Shown here piece by piece: positions 48,595 to 61,499 of a stretch of DNA of 64,000 nt. The DNA is from Parus major (Eukaryota > Chordata > Aves > Passeriformes > Paridae). The stretch spans positions 34,078,727 through 34,142,726 of the forward strand of contig NC_031776.1 in the NCBI RefSeq assembly GCF_001522545.3, given 5' to 3'. Within the stretch, counting starts at the first letter, position 1; each line of letters starts with the position of its first letter. The notes under the pieces were generated by a model. The model had not been told where the DNA came from and did no database searches. It saw only the letters and a list, made by a program, of their open reading frames with translations. The position numbers and the translations under genes were made by a program.

Positions 48595-51500
48595 ATGCTG
48601 AATATGGAGAATATGTAGAGGAGATACAAGCAATTTAAGCTGAAAAGCAGCTTTAGCTACACTGTCATGTTTAAGAGCTAAACCAGTCCTAGTCTTGTCT
48701 CCATCTGTGCATGGGAATGAAAAGGCAGAAAAATCTGCCTCTTTCTAGGAAACTTCCAAACTATAGCCAACAACTATTGCTGCCTGAGGTTTTGTTATCA
48801 GAAAATGGAAAACTTGTTGCAGTACTAACCAAGGAACTGCAAAGGTTTAGGGCCCCTTTCACAGGACTATTCCAACAGGTACTGCTGGAAGCAGAGGTGG
48901 GCAGGTCTGATAGCCAGAGATGCTTCTGAAATTAATAAACATCACTTAATCTGGATACTCAAAGGTGAGAAAATGCAATGGTTTTCCCTTAGTACCCTTC
49001 TGTGGCAAGAAGATTTTGCAAAATATGAGTTTGCATCCAAAATCAACAAAACTATTCAGGGAAAAGGAGAATTATGTTTCTAAGGAAAAGTAAAATGATA
49101 AGACATTTAAACAAATAGGAGAGGAATACCTACATTGACAGTATTGTGTTTTGGTACACCCAGTGGAAGAGTATGAATGTTGGTCCTGCTCTCCCTATCC
49201 CATTTTGACCTCCACACTGCCTTATTGCTTGTTGTGAAAATTGCTGAAGTTTCAGGAATGTATTCATGCAGGTCCATCTCCTGTTTCTAACAGAAAATCC
49301 TGATAAGATTGGTGAGATGACTGGCAGTTACTCCCACATTTATTTATTTTTTTCTCTATCTCTGTTTTTAATACTGAAATTGCATCTTAACTCTTAATTG
49401 AAATATGAAATCTAAGCCTTTAGCTGATTACAAGGTTAGAGCCTCTCTAGTAGCTGACCTCTCATCCTACACTGCTTGGTCTTGTTCTTACCAGCATTGA
49501 TTTTGCCTTATTTTATGCTGTGGCCTAGGGATTTTTTGTGCCATGAAAATCTCAACTCCTCAAACTGGTCAAGGCTGACTTTTACTCTGAGGTAAGGTAC
49601 AGATCCTTTTCCTCTTCTTCACAATCTGCCAGAAGAGGCATACATTGATCAATAACTCCTCCCAGGGAATTTTTACTACAGTTTTATTACACTTTGGTCA
49701 GCTGGTAAAAATAACCACATTTCACTGCTTTGGTAACCTGAATGTCTTAATGTCACACCTGGATAATGGGCAATTAGTTTTTAAATATGGTCTGACTCAT
49801 TCTCTCTCTTATGATCTCCATTAAACTCTGGCAGAGAAATTCTTCCCAGATCTTCAATGCTGTTTCTGGCTCTTTTAAGGTTGTTTTTTTTTTCCTTTCT
49901 TGTGCATAATATCCTGCACATTCTAGTGCATGTGAGTGAAGATTTGTCATTTTAAAAGGATTTCTTGCTTTAAACTTACTGTTTCTTGAAACCTAGCCTC
50001 ATCTTTAGTCCAGCATTGGCTGTAGAAAAAGCAGCCAGGTTGGAAGGAAATTAATATAGAAGTTAGAAGTAATTAAAATTCAGAGTTGGCTGGACACTTG
50101 TGAAAAGTGCAGATGACTACCTGTGCCCACATATGCAGTGCATTTGTCTGAGTTACTGGTGTGTGAAAAGCGAGGAACGGAACGAAAGCTCCTCTTGCTT
50201 CCATAACTGCAGCAGATGCTGCTTGATGCCTGCTGAAATTCAGAAATATGCTCTCATCCTTTCACAGCAACCTTGTCCTACCTCTTGTGTCCTTGATTTC
50301 AGACCTCTGACCTTGCCTTTCTTCTGGCATCCTGGAACAAACAAATCCATGGACAAGTAGGTGATCCTGTAAGAATCCAAGTTATTTATGAGAGAAGATA
50401 CTGGAGAAGATGCTGCTCAGAGATGCTCCATTCTTGGCAGTTTAAAATTCTCTATTCCTGCCTGAATTTAATTAATAACCTTGTGTTTAAGATGAAATGT
50501 GTTCAATTGTGCACAGTGTAGGGACTGTCACACTACAAGATCAGTTATGTACATAGCAATACAATTATTATTCTCTGCTGACAAATGTACCGTGATATTG
50601 ATAAAAAAAGCAATAACTTCAATGTACATGTCAAAATCTGTCCTGATAGCTTAGATGAACATAAATATCTAATGTTCAGCCTGTAATGTTCATTTGTACC
50701 ATGGCAGATGAAGGTATGGGCTGAAGAATTAATTTAAAACACAATACAAGTCTCTGATACTAACTGAGCCTAAGGTATGTCTGCAAGCATTCATGGAAGT
50801 GTGGGTGACTATTTCCCCAGCCCAGGACCAGGCTGCAGGGAACTGCTGATGTTCAGCTGCTTAGACCTCTTTAAGAGTTCCTGAGATCTTCTGGTTTCTG
50901 GCCAAAATCCATCAGTTTATCCATAATCACCTTTCCATATTTCCAAGATGGGAGCATGGCTCTGCAGGCTGCCTGGGCTGGGCTGTCCCATCCAGCTCCC
51001 TCCTGCACAGGGCCAAGGCAGGAGCAGAGCCCCAGTGCAGGCTCTCCCAGGGCAGGAGTGGGTTGTGGGCTGGGATTTTATGAAAACAGCCTCTGTCACA
51101 TTGACACATTTGCTTATTTTTATGCCTCTTTTTGGAAGGAAAGGGAAATGGGGGGCACGGCCTCAGATAGGTCCCGCTTCCTCCTTCATTCATCAGCTTT
51201 CTTACCCACATTTAGAAATGCAAGGAAGCCAGTTATGAACTATCTATTTTGGAGACATACCAGATTAAAATAAACCTGTTCTATGGCTGTGAAGTTGGTG
51301 AGGATGTTGAGAGGGACAGGGCTGAAGTACTGACAGAGGTGGTGGTGAGCCCGAGAAGCCGCAGCATTCCCCGTGTGCTGCACCATGGGCTTGGATAGCC
51401 CCATGAGCTGGCCAGGTGCAGTCAAACCTCCTCTTCCTTCTCACAAAGACATGACCACAAGGGCCCCTGCCTGAGGATTTGTGTGGCAGAAGGAGGTTTC

Positions 51501-54006
51501 CCACCCTCCTCAGGAGAGGAGACAAAAATGTGTTTGTTTTGCTTCCCAGTGCCTCGTACCTCTGCTTTGTGCAGAGGAAATGAAAGGTATAGTCAGTGAT
51601 GGTAGTGGTGATTTATTCTGGTGCTAAGGCTTTTTTTTAAGGTCATCAGCTGCATGATCTCTTCACACAGTGCTTTCAGTTGATTACAACTTTTTAGTGT
51701 TTTCCTGTTGTCTCTTTTTTTCTTCCTTTACTTTTTCTGCCCGTTCAGCTACATTTTCCCAATGAAAAATAGCTCCTGCAAAGAGTTGGCTCTCTTTTTT
51801 GTTGTAGAGATCCAGTATGACCAGCACCAGCATCAGCTTCCTTAGAAGGACATGGATGAAGATTATCCACATTCCTCTGGGGGAAAAGTTTCCCACCTTT
51901 TCATTCAGAGGTGGCAGAGGAACAACGGAGATGTCAGTATTTCATCTTCAAATAACATTTTTGGATTTCAGCTGACTTCATAATCAAGTCTTTACACAGA
52001 ATTTGTTTCACTAATAAGCATTTTCCTGTGTCATAATGCAAGCCTAATTTCTCAAAGAAACCAGGATTTCATTGTGTAAAGGAACATAAAGTTATCTTGC
52101 ACCAACATAATCATCCTTCTTTGCAATCCCACAAAGCAGGAAGGTTCAATTACATCTGTTCAACAGTGGAAGTCCACCAAAATTCTAACATCTATCATCT
52201 GATGTGCAGGGTAATGGAAACTATTGTGCCACATTAAAGCTGAGATATAAAGGATTTGGCTATATGTAAATAGCAAAAAACTGTGACATTTTTTATGAGC
52301 AGTTATGTGCAATATTGTCACCTAATTCACATTTTAAAAACAGCCACTACACCCCACTTAGTTTTATTTTTCCTCCTCATTCAGCTGTACCTCAAGTGAA
52401 ATGTCTCATTTTAAATGTATTGACTGGACACAAATGAAGCATTTTGGGCTGGAACCACATCCTTCTCCTTTTGTGACTCAGCTTCCCTATATTTGCATCC
52501 TTTATTTCCTCAGATAATAAACAAATAAATAAAATAAAAAATCATCATGCTGCAGACCAACTCACTGCTAATTGTAGTCTCTGAAGAAAATTAAGATGCT
52601 GTAATACACCATTAGAGTCTCTACAATTTGTATTAGGCACCAGGATATGTTTTCCTAATTAATAGTTCCTTTAGTGTCCAGATTAAAAATAGCTGGTAAG
52701 GGCTCTGGGTAGATGATACAGCAGTATGAAATAGAATCACACCTGTCTCCCTCTTGCAGCTTCCCAAGTGTAAGTAGGAGTCAGAATTTCCCTCCTCATT
52801 AAATAAAAACACTGATAGATAGGACATCACTTGGCATCTCCAAAGTGCTATACCTAAGACATACCATCTGCTACGAAGTTGCAAAAACATAGCCTGAGAA
52901 AAGTGGGACATCAAGGTGGAGCTTAATTTTCTTTAGTCAGTTTTCTGTCTATCCTGGACTTGAGTGGGGATGGTGCCGGCACGGCTCACGGTGCCTGTAA
53001 CTACAGCAAGGGAGCACGGCTGGGAATACAGCATCCAGGAACAGGGAAATTCCAGGGGAAACAGGGAAGCTGCTCCCCAGAGGGACATGTTTTTAGTAAC
53101 CAGGAAGATATTACTTTTGAAGGTAGCAGGAGTGACAGCTTAGGGCATCCCTGTCCTGGTGAGTGCTCTCAGCACTGAATTATGAAGTTCCTCTTGTTTT
53201 CCCTTCCCCTTGTCACAGGAGTTATTTTAGCAGTGCTGCAAAGTGCACAGAGCCTGACTTGGAGCTCAGCCTCTGCTCTGAGGGCTGTGGGTGCTTGCTG
53301 CAGCAGGAGATGGAAGCTTCAGACTAAGGTGACCATAAATCCCAGATGTCCTACTTGTGGGAGAAGTAGGACAGAGAGACATGAGCAGACACCCAACACC
53401 CTTCCTTTCTGTGCATCACTAAATCAAGACCTGGGTTTCAGGCTGAAAAAAAAAATCCTGAGAAATCAAAGTGAATAAAAAAAGATGACTTTCCAGCTGC
53501 ATTTGCAATGGCATTTTTTGGGCACTCTTCTTCAGCATTCTGAGTGCTGTGAGTCTCAGTCAGGTCCCTGAGAGCTGGAGACAGAAATACGGGAACATTC
53601 CCATCTGCTCGCAGACAGCCTCAGTCTTTCAGACATCCAGCAGCCCAGCTGGAGACACTGCTCTGCTCAGGTTGCCAAACAAACAGACAATTGGATAAAA
53701 TCTGGGGGCAGAAAAAGTGGCTCCATTTGGAGTAACGAGGTCATCCTGGTTCAGCAGCACGATTTCCTACAGCAGCGGGTCTGGCAACAGCAGCCGCCCC
53801 ACACAGCTCCAGGCAGCGCTACCTGTGTGCTTCTGAAGGCCACCCATCTTATAGAGTTATTCAAATAAAAGATTTCTGGCATAACATCCCTGCCTCTCCA
53901 CTTTAACACACATGCCTGCTCTGAAAAAGCATCTCTGATGTGCTGCTGGTTACAGCGCAGATACAATGCACAATAGATCATTCCCTGGACTCTGCAGAAA
54001 TTAAAG
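48595..54006. other. Gene-free sequence
   Basis: About 5.4 kb without recognisable genes. GC-richer patches lie near 50940-51080 and 51300-51500, where both strands are open by composition. A 98-codon frame at 53182-53478 has a hydrophobic start but no recognised domain. Confidence 0.5.
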
Positions 54007-54269
54007 AGTAATGGCTTTAGACTGAAAGAAAGTGAGTTTAGAGTAGATATTAGGCACAAAGAAGAAATTCTTCCTTGTGAGGGTGGTCAGGCACTGGAAC
54101 AAGTTGCCCAGAGAAGCTGTGGCTGTCCTGGATGCCTGGAAGTGTCAAGGGTTGGATGAGGCTTGGAGCAACCTGGGGTTGTGGAAGGTGTCCCTGCCCA
54201 CGGCAGGGGTGGAATGAGATGAGCTTTAAGGGTCCCTTCCAACCCAAACCATTCTGTGATTCTGTGATT
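54007..54269 (+). mobile_element. CR1 LINE 3' fragment
   Basis: Plus-oriented CR1 with complete 3' end: GATATTAGGCACAAAGAAG, AATTCTTCCTTGTGAGGGTG, GCCCAGAGAAGCTGTGGC and CCATTCTGTGATTCTGTGA. It is about 260 bases and 5'-truncated. Confidence 0.95.
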
Positions 54270-56099
54270 TGCTTTAGATGAGGAGATGGAGCTTTACACA
54301 CACAAGTGAGGGTTTTGGCTCTGTGCTCCTCCCACAGGTCATCCTCCTGCTCCCAAACAGTAATTTGACAGCCATGTACCATGACTTCAGTAACACAGAA
54401 AACAGCATTGCACTTCCTCAAGCAGCTTAACACTGTTTAATTGTGCTAATTTAACCCAGGTGGTCTCTGCAGCAGCTTTTGCCTTAGGCCTGAAGAGAAG
54501 CAGGGAGGGGAAAGCAGTGAATTTGCTACATTTGTGCATGGCAAGAGCTCAGAAACCCCAGTTGAGATGTGAAGAAACACAGCGTAGCATTTGCATGCTT
54601 CATAACAGCTCCTGAAGCATCAGGGGAAGGAAAGCATCCTCCTCTCCACGGCAATGCCAGTCAGAGCACTGGGGAACACCCAAGGTGCTGATGGAGGAGT
54701 TAAAACGTCCTGCAGAGTCTGGGGCTGGAAACAAAGCAGAGGGAGTCTGTGGAGATCATGTTCAGAGCATGTCTTTGGATAACAGGATGTGCTTTCCAGG
54801 CGATGCAAATATCAGACAATTTGTAACAGTGTTTTACTGCCTTGATTGTAAAAAATAAAATGCCCATTAGCAGCCTGTCCCTATTCAGTTGAACCATTTT
54901 TAACTAAAGAACAGGTGTGCAGGGGAGGTTTCCACCTGCCCAGGACAAGGCATTGATCTCCAGCAGCTGAAACCAGGGAAGTTTTTCTTGCCATGCAAGA
55001 ATGGGTAGGATCAGAGTCATTATGGGGTGGCTAAAGGGTTTCCAGGGGTGATCACTGGTTCCTAGTGATATTAGAAGTGGCTTTTTAATCTTGCCTTCCT
55101 TTCTCTGTCAACAGAAGAATTTGATGGTGTCAGGTGTAAGTGTAAAGCTGAAGGGAAACCACATGGCAAGGCTGAGCCCCTCCTTCTCCATCCTCAGGTC
55201 TCAGGGGCACGTGGACCATGTGAGATTGGGAAGCTCTTGGGTTGCTCCTTCCTCTCCTGTCTTCAAGGGTGACTAAATGACTCATGAAGCACAGTATTTA
55301 AGCACAGACATAGCCAATATTTCAGGTTTTCAATGCAGGAAGAAGATGGGAACTCTTGGTAGAGCTCCATTTCTAGCATCTGAAAAGTCCTAGAGTGCAA
55401 GAAAACATGCAAACATCATTAGTGCAGAAAAATAAGTGTGCTTTTTCCATTTTGCTACCCCAGATTCCATAGGTGACTGAGGGCTTTTTTAAGCCTAACT
55501 ATCCCTTTAAGAATGGCTAGAAACACCCGTCAGAGACTTGTAATGAAATAACATTATTTATCAGTATTAAATATAGATAAACAAAAATGAGAAACAGACT
55601 TAATTGAAACCCTCTGTGAAATCTGGCTAATCAGTTTTCATTTCCAGGAGGCTTTAACTTGTGCTATTTAATTTATTATTTATCTGTTCTATTTTGATTT
55701 TGCTTTTCAGCCCCTGCACTGGGCTTTGGGCTCTTTAGAAACGCGTGGAGAGAGGCTGGAAGTATCACCCTGACTTCAATCAGTCCAATGCTGCACCCAT
55801 GTTTGATTCTTGCTAAGGCTTTGATAAACTTAATGATCACACAAGGGTTCCCCTAACTTCACTGCTGACACCAATCTTGAGTCCAGGCACAGTGTAATGT
55901 GTTTTCTTGACCACCAGAGTGATTTTCATTTTGGATCCAGTGTTACCTCCATCCCATGCAAACACGATGCCATTTCACTTTATTTCTTTAATTTATAGGC
56001 ATCAAAGTTGCTGAATCAGGAAACTGAGGTTATAGCTATTGAAGAAACAGATCCCACATCATGACAAACTGCTTCTTCGGCAGATTTTCTCTTGTTCCT

Positions 56100-56400
56100 C
56101 ATTCTGAGTCATTGTAACACATTTTAAAGGCCAGAGTTACATATGAAGCTCTTGATGGTGAGAGCTGAGCCCTTTCTTGTGGTTTCTGGAGGCAGACAAC
56201 CCCCGTCCTGTGCCTCTACTGGTTGCCAGTAGCAAATTATGTTTAATTCGCATAGCGGTACTTCCTGTGTCGCTGGAGCGTGTGACATTGACCACCAGAA
56301 CTGAGAGTGAAGTGGTAAAATATGACTGTGTTAATTGAATTCTAATTAGCCTGACAGTGCTACTCATCTCTGCTGAAGGGTAGCTTGCTGGGATTCCACC
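56100..56400. promoter_or_regulatory. Candidate conserved non-coding element
   Basis: It contains TTAATTCGCATAGCGGTACT and GTGTCGCTGGAGCGTGTGAC, a run of retained CpGs. TTAATTGAATTC and CTAATTAGC homeobox-type sites follow. The surrounding DNA is CpG-poor and no frame looks like a gene. An enhancer role is inferred. Confidence 0.35.
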
Positions 56401-56731
56401 ACTTCATGGAGAGGGAGGGGAAAATTCGGGGGAAGAAGTAAAATTCCAGGATAAGGGGGGACAAATGGGTAGAACAGATTAAAGTTTTTGTGGTTAACTC
56501 TGATAGCAATTGGCCCTGTGCTTCCCCAAAAATCACAGCTTCAAAGTATCTGTGGCATTCGGGGTGGTGGTTGGGGGAAGGAGAACATTGTTATCTCTTT
56601 AAGAAGCACTTCTGGACCTATCCATTTGGGCAAACATTTTCTGCCCCAACAAAACAAAAACCAAAAAATGCTCTGCAGTTGTATGCACAAATTTAACCTC
56701 ACAATATACCTTGAAGATAATGAAGTCAGTT

Positions 56732-56826
56732 GATCCCCCTTTTACAGGCTGGGGTAATTAAATGATTTGTCCAGAGTCACTATGGAAAATCCCAGCAGAA
56801 GCAGAGAGGAGCCATGGGTCTGAAAT
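56732..56826 (-). mobile_element. MIR/CORE-SINE-like remnant
   Basis: The plus strand reads GATCCCCCTTTTACAGGCTG, AAATGATTTGTCCAGAGTCA, then GCAGAAGCAGAGAGGAG. This matches the reversed MIR tail, where CCCATTTTACAG, TTGCCCAAGGTCAC and GGCAGAGCC are typical. It is ancient and diverged. Confidence 0.6.
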
Positions 56827-58049
56827 GCTCCTCTCCAGCTCAACACAAAAACCTTAAGACACTTAAGGAATTATTAAAATGTTAAATGAGTTGAAATGAA
56901 AGACTCTGTCCAGAGCTGGAGCCATCATTTGGATTATTGACTCAGTTCTTTGAAAAATACACAACTGCGGCAGTATTATGAGTGCAATTACAGCCAATGG
57001 AGAATTCTCATATGAAGGGCAAATCAAAAGGAAACCATTTATGTTTTATATTTCTGTGGTTGCTTCCATCTCAGCAGTGATAGAGAGCATGCCTGTGCAT
57101 ACATATCTCAGACATATGTTGATTTTTGTGCTTGTCAGCGAGTTGGGCTCTGGGGGAATTCTCCCGCAGGGGTTGTGCTGAGATAGAGCAAGAAACAGGG
57201 CAAACAGCTCATGGGCTTTAAGCTCTTCTGTTTCTCCTTGAGATGGGAGAGGAGTGTCTGTCCTTATCCTCTTCCACACACCCTCATCCTCCTTTCACAC
57301 CCAGAGTTTCCATCCTTTTCCTCCTCAGGAGCACCCAGGAACAAATTGTTCAGGATGGAGGGAGGTGGGCACAGATGTGACCACCTGCTGCATGTGCCTT
57401 TCTTCTCATGGGCTCTTAAAAGGGCACTTCATATTTTAAAGAGGTGGAGGAAAAGCCAGTGGCCTTTGGTGTTGCTGAGCACTGACACAGCTGGAGCTGG
57501 CTGGGGGTGGTGGGGTGTTATTTTTTACAGGTTGGCAACCAGACGCTTGTTGCAATGATATACTTTTTTTTTCCCCCCCTTCCAGAGATCGCCTGAGTGT
57601 AGATGTGCCAACACGGGTTCTGGTTTTACCACAGCTAATTCTCTTATTTCAAAGAGCGGAAATATCCTCGGACAAATCTGCTTTGTCAAGGTTGAAAACG
57701 TTCCACACCACAGATGGTGACCATAAGGTGCAAGTGAGTTTTCAGCTGAACTGGTGACACCCTACCCATTTGCTTCACTGCTGAAGATTTTAAAACTAGT
57801 TTTTGTTATGAGAAGCTGAGCGAGATACTTCTCTCCAAATGTCTCTTCCTCCTGTTAGTTCCACACTTCCATATTCATGGCACTCCTGCTGCTACTAGCA
57901 CTACCATGTGTAGCACCTACTGCAAATTGTCCAGTTCCTGTTGTTAGGATGGCAGTTCCCTTTGGTTTTTGAAAAATTCATTAAGTGAGGGGGTGGAAGG
58001 GGTAGCACACTCCTGTTATGGTCCAGCACCCTATTGTAGGAGATATTTT

Positions 58050-58260
58050 TCCCCCAGGTGTGTTCCTGCAGGACGGCTCGCTGGGGCTGTAACCAGATGA
58101 GTGCCCCTACTTTTATGCAAAGGCAACGGGTTCTATTTAGAGGATCAGATGTGTTGCAGCACAAAAAACCCCACCAAAATTCCGTGTGCAGGGATATTGT
58201 GGGGAGTTTCCCAGCAATGGTTTGGGGATTTTCAAGCCCTTCGAACACGGTGTGAGATTT
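58050..58260. promoter_or_regulatory. Candidate conserved non-coding element
   Basis: It retains CpGs (GGACGGCTCGCTGG, AACGGGTTC, TTCCGTGTGC, TTCGAACACGG) and holds an octamer-like TTATGCAAAGG. Both strands are open over most of it, which argues against a particular coding frame and for constrained non-coding DNA or chance. Confidence 0.3.
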
Positions 58261-59036
58261 TTCTTGTGGACTGAACAGAGCCTCGGTGGGAATGACGATG
58301 GCAGCTTACAATAATTGGTAGCATGCTCTTCTGATTCCTCTTAACCGAGGAGTTTTATATTAATATGAGAGAAACCCACCTGTGGTTGCCAGTCTTGGTT
58401 GCTGTATTTAATTTTTCCCCTTTGTAAATTCCCCGATTTCATTGTGATGCCTCTGTTGCTATTTTGTGGTGAAGTCGTTGGTCCTCATTTCTCTTTTGTC
58501 ACTGATTCTCTCCCAAAGAAAAATAAATTTTAAAGGTGGAAGGGATAAAGGCTGGCTTGCTCCAGATGCAACAATAAAATGCAAGTCTAAAAGGAAATCT
58601 GATTCTCTCTCTCTGGCAAACTGAAACAAAAAGTAAAAGCCACTGGTGAGGTCTTCTCTCCCCAGGAAGCTCACCTTTTTTCTTTGCCTTTCTTTAACTA
58701 GCTGATTTCAGAAGGGGTTTGCTAGCAGAAGAGCAGCAGGCAGGGGACATAAATTACTTTGACTTCATAAGGAAGTGGTGTTAAGTATTAAATGTGCTTT
58801 GGGGCAGCTCCTGCAATTCCTCACCCTCCTCACTTGTGCTACATCTTTTTCAGGTGAAAAGCTCTGTGTGCCTCATGTCACCATAATTCATGTTCATTCT
58901 CTAACTCATTTTGGGATAAAATTTAATGTCAGCAAATGCACAATCCCCAGATTGGACCTGCCACATGGCTCCCACAAAGAGAAGCCCAGAGGATCCTCCT
59001 CACTCTGCTCACTGTTATCATTGCATCAATTTGAGT

Positions 59037-59390
59037 GATTTCTTCTCCTCTGACATCTCTCCATCCCATTTCCCTGCTGTGCCTCCAGGCCTTGCACCCC
59101 TTCCCCTGTGCTGCTCCATCTCCCCTTGGCTTCTCTGCCAGGATGGCATTTCCATCCCACCACATCATTCTCTATCTACCTCCTCTCCTACCACTACTTT
59201 CTATCACAGTTTCAACCCTGCTCCCTTCTGTGTCCCATGACATCCCTCGTGTTTGCTGCATTCAGCATAATCTGCTGCACTTCTACAATTCCTACTATGG
59301 AGTTGCCTCTGCCTTTCATTTCTATTCATCTGCTGCCTTTATTACCAGTTTCCAAGCTCTTTCTTCAAACTTTCTCCTCTCTTCTCCTCA
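59037..59390 (+). repeat. Pyrimidine-rich low-complexity block
   Basis: By hand count 263 of the 360 bases at 59041-59400 are C or T. It abuts the CR1 3' tail at 59391. Its body does not look like known CR1 sequence. Two overlapping plus-strand frames of over 100 codons (leucine, proline, serine, histidine) are the result of composition. Confidence 0.65.
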
Positions 59391-59452
59391 GTGAGTTGGA
59401 CTTGATCTTAAAGGTCTCTTCCAACCTAATGATTCTGTGATTCTGTGATTCA
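59391..59452 (+). mobile_element. CR1 LINE 3' terminal fragment
   Basis: GTGAGTTGGACTTGATCTTA, AAGGTCTCTTCCAACCTAAT, then GATTCTGTGATTCTGTGATT: the last 60 bases of a plus-oriented CR1 with its terminal octamer repeated. Confidence 0.92.
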
Positions 59453-61071
59453 AACCAATCCTTTAGTGGTGCTTGCAGAGGAGTTGACACTAATTTGGTC
59501 ATACCTCTCACACTGATCCATTTGTCCCCTTATTTTCTTTCAAGTGTCACTTGCCCTGTTTTTTTTCTGGTGTTCAGCTTTATCACAGTGTCTTAACACG
59601 TGCCTGGGGTTTTCATATGAGATTTGCTATTATGGGATGAGCGTGACATGGAAATAAAAACCACCACATGCTCAGAAGAAGCTCACAATACTGGAGGCTG
59701 GGACACATCTTTTTTTCTGCTGGCTTCAGTGGGAGCAACGCTGAAGCCAGCAGGATTTTTCTCCCCAGTGCTGCTGTAAATTATAGTAGCCCCACTTGAG
59801 CCTTCTTCCTGTCAAAGTCTCTGCTCTTGCCAGATCAACAGCAAATTTTTAGCTCTTTTGAGGCCCACCTTCTTCAAGCTCATTGACATGATCTGGTTAG
59901 TGAAAAGAAGAAATATGGCCTCTGCACATACTCAAAATAACCATATTAATATTAACTCTGAAAGTATTGTAAATAGGTGCTTCCACTGCTTCCGGAGATA
60001 CGCAAGTTATTTGCCATCCCTTATAAGGTGTGTAATTTAAATATTTTAAACCCTGAAATAAATTACTTATAATAAAATTCAACACTGCAATACTTCTTTG
60101 AATATTTTAAATCAGATATAAATTGTTCAATGAAGTTGATCTAGTCTTAGCACACTTTTCAAGAGATTTAATAGTGCATGATTTAAATGTATGATACTCT
60201 TCTGGTATATTATATGGCAGATTTCATAGATTTAAAATAGTTCTGGTTGGGATGAAGGTTTCATAGCTCAGGGTTTCTGTAGTTTGACAGACACATCTGC
60301 TGGTCCAGCAATAGTTTCTGTGCAGTGTCTGATGCTTCCCAAACGTGAGGGAAGCTTAATTCCCTTACAGCAATTGTCAGCTGGCATAGTAGTGCACATT
60401 AAGCACGTTCTTCCAACATATATTTGTGACCAGTTTGAAGATGCTTTTTACATGGGGGAAGAATTAAATCTATATTCAATATATGTTACTAAAAACAATG
60501 TTAGTGCCATCTTTTGGGCAAGATTTTAAAGCACATAAGTCAAGAAATTTGATGGTCTAATTCCACAGTAACCATTCTTAAGACCATTTGCACAGCTCGT
60601 GTTTTCCAAGGGAATATGCTTAAGACAAATGAAAAAAGCTTTACAGTGCTTCTGCTGTGATGTTATTTTGGGTTGCAGAGCAGTCAGACAGTATTGGAAA
60701 GTAGGACTTTTTAATAGTGTGTGGTGGTGTCACTACTTCCAACTTCTGACTCATCAGTAACTATTGCATATTTCTCAAGTGGAGGATTTTTTCCAGTAAC
60801 TTGCTGTTCTGAATGAGTTTATAGTGAAACGCTGAGCCAATGTTAACTCGGAGTAAAACAACAGCTTTGATAGCATCTACATTCATTCAGTTTTGCTTTT
60901 TCCTTCACATATTCTTCAGCTCATCAAAAACGTATCCCTCAGACTATTGGTTCTTTTGAGAACTGAGCAGGCCACACATCCCAAATAAAGATGTTTTTGC
61001 TGTAAAATAAAAATATTGCTTTGGTTGATAAGATGAAAAATTGGGGATATCCCACCATTTCTTTTTCTCAG
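59453..61071. other. Gene-free AT-rich sequence
   Basis: No gene, RNA or repeat body is recognised. Confidence 0.5.
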
Positions 61072-61262
61072 GAAAAAATTCTTTACTCAGATGGTGGTAA
61101 GGTATTCCTAGGGGTTGTCCAGAGAAGTTGTGGATGTCCCATCCCTGGAAGTACTCTAGGTTAGGTTGGACAAGGATTGGAGTCAACTGGTCTAGTGGAA
61201 GATGACTGGAAGGAGATGGTCTTCAAGGTCCCTTCCAAACCAACCCATTCTAGGATTCTATG
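61072..61262 (+). mobile_element. CR1 LINE 3' fragment
   Basis: Plus-oriented CR1 with complete 3' end: AAAAAATTCTTTACTCAGATG, GTTGTCCAGAGAAGTTGTGG, GGAGATGGTCTTCAAGGTCC and CATTCTAGGATTCTATG. Confidence 0.93.
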
Positions 61263-61499
61263 CATTTCTCAAGTTGGTGTTAGACAATGGGCTTTCTTTG
61301 GAAAAACAGGACTGGTCCACTAAACCCAAAAATGATGTTTATCTATTCTCTTAATCTCTCACTGTCTAAAAATTACACCATACGCTTAATACCAACACAC
61401 AGAACTTTATTCTGGGTATAAGGACAAGAAGCAAATTTTCAGCTAAGGTTCAGTTAAGATCTTCTAGCTGTTTTGGATTTCATTTCATTGGCTTTGATT

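Larger units (their letters stand above)
54270..59036. other. Gene-free flank with candidate regulatory patches
   Basis: No gene is recognised. It contains a MIR-like remnant at 56732-56826 and CpG-retaining patches at about 56100-56400 and 58050-58260. Confidence 0.5.
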
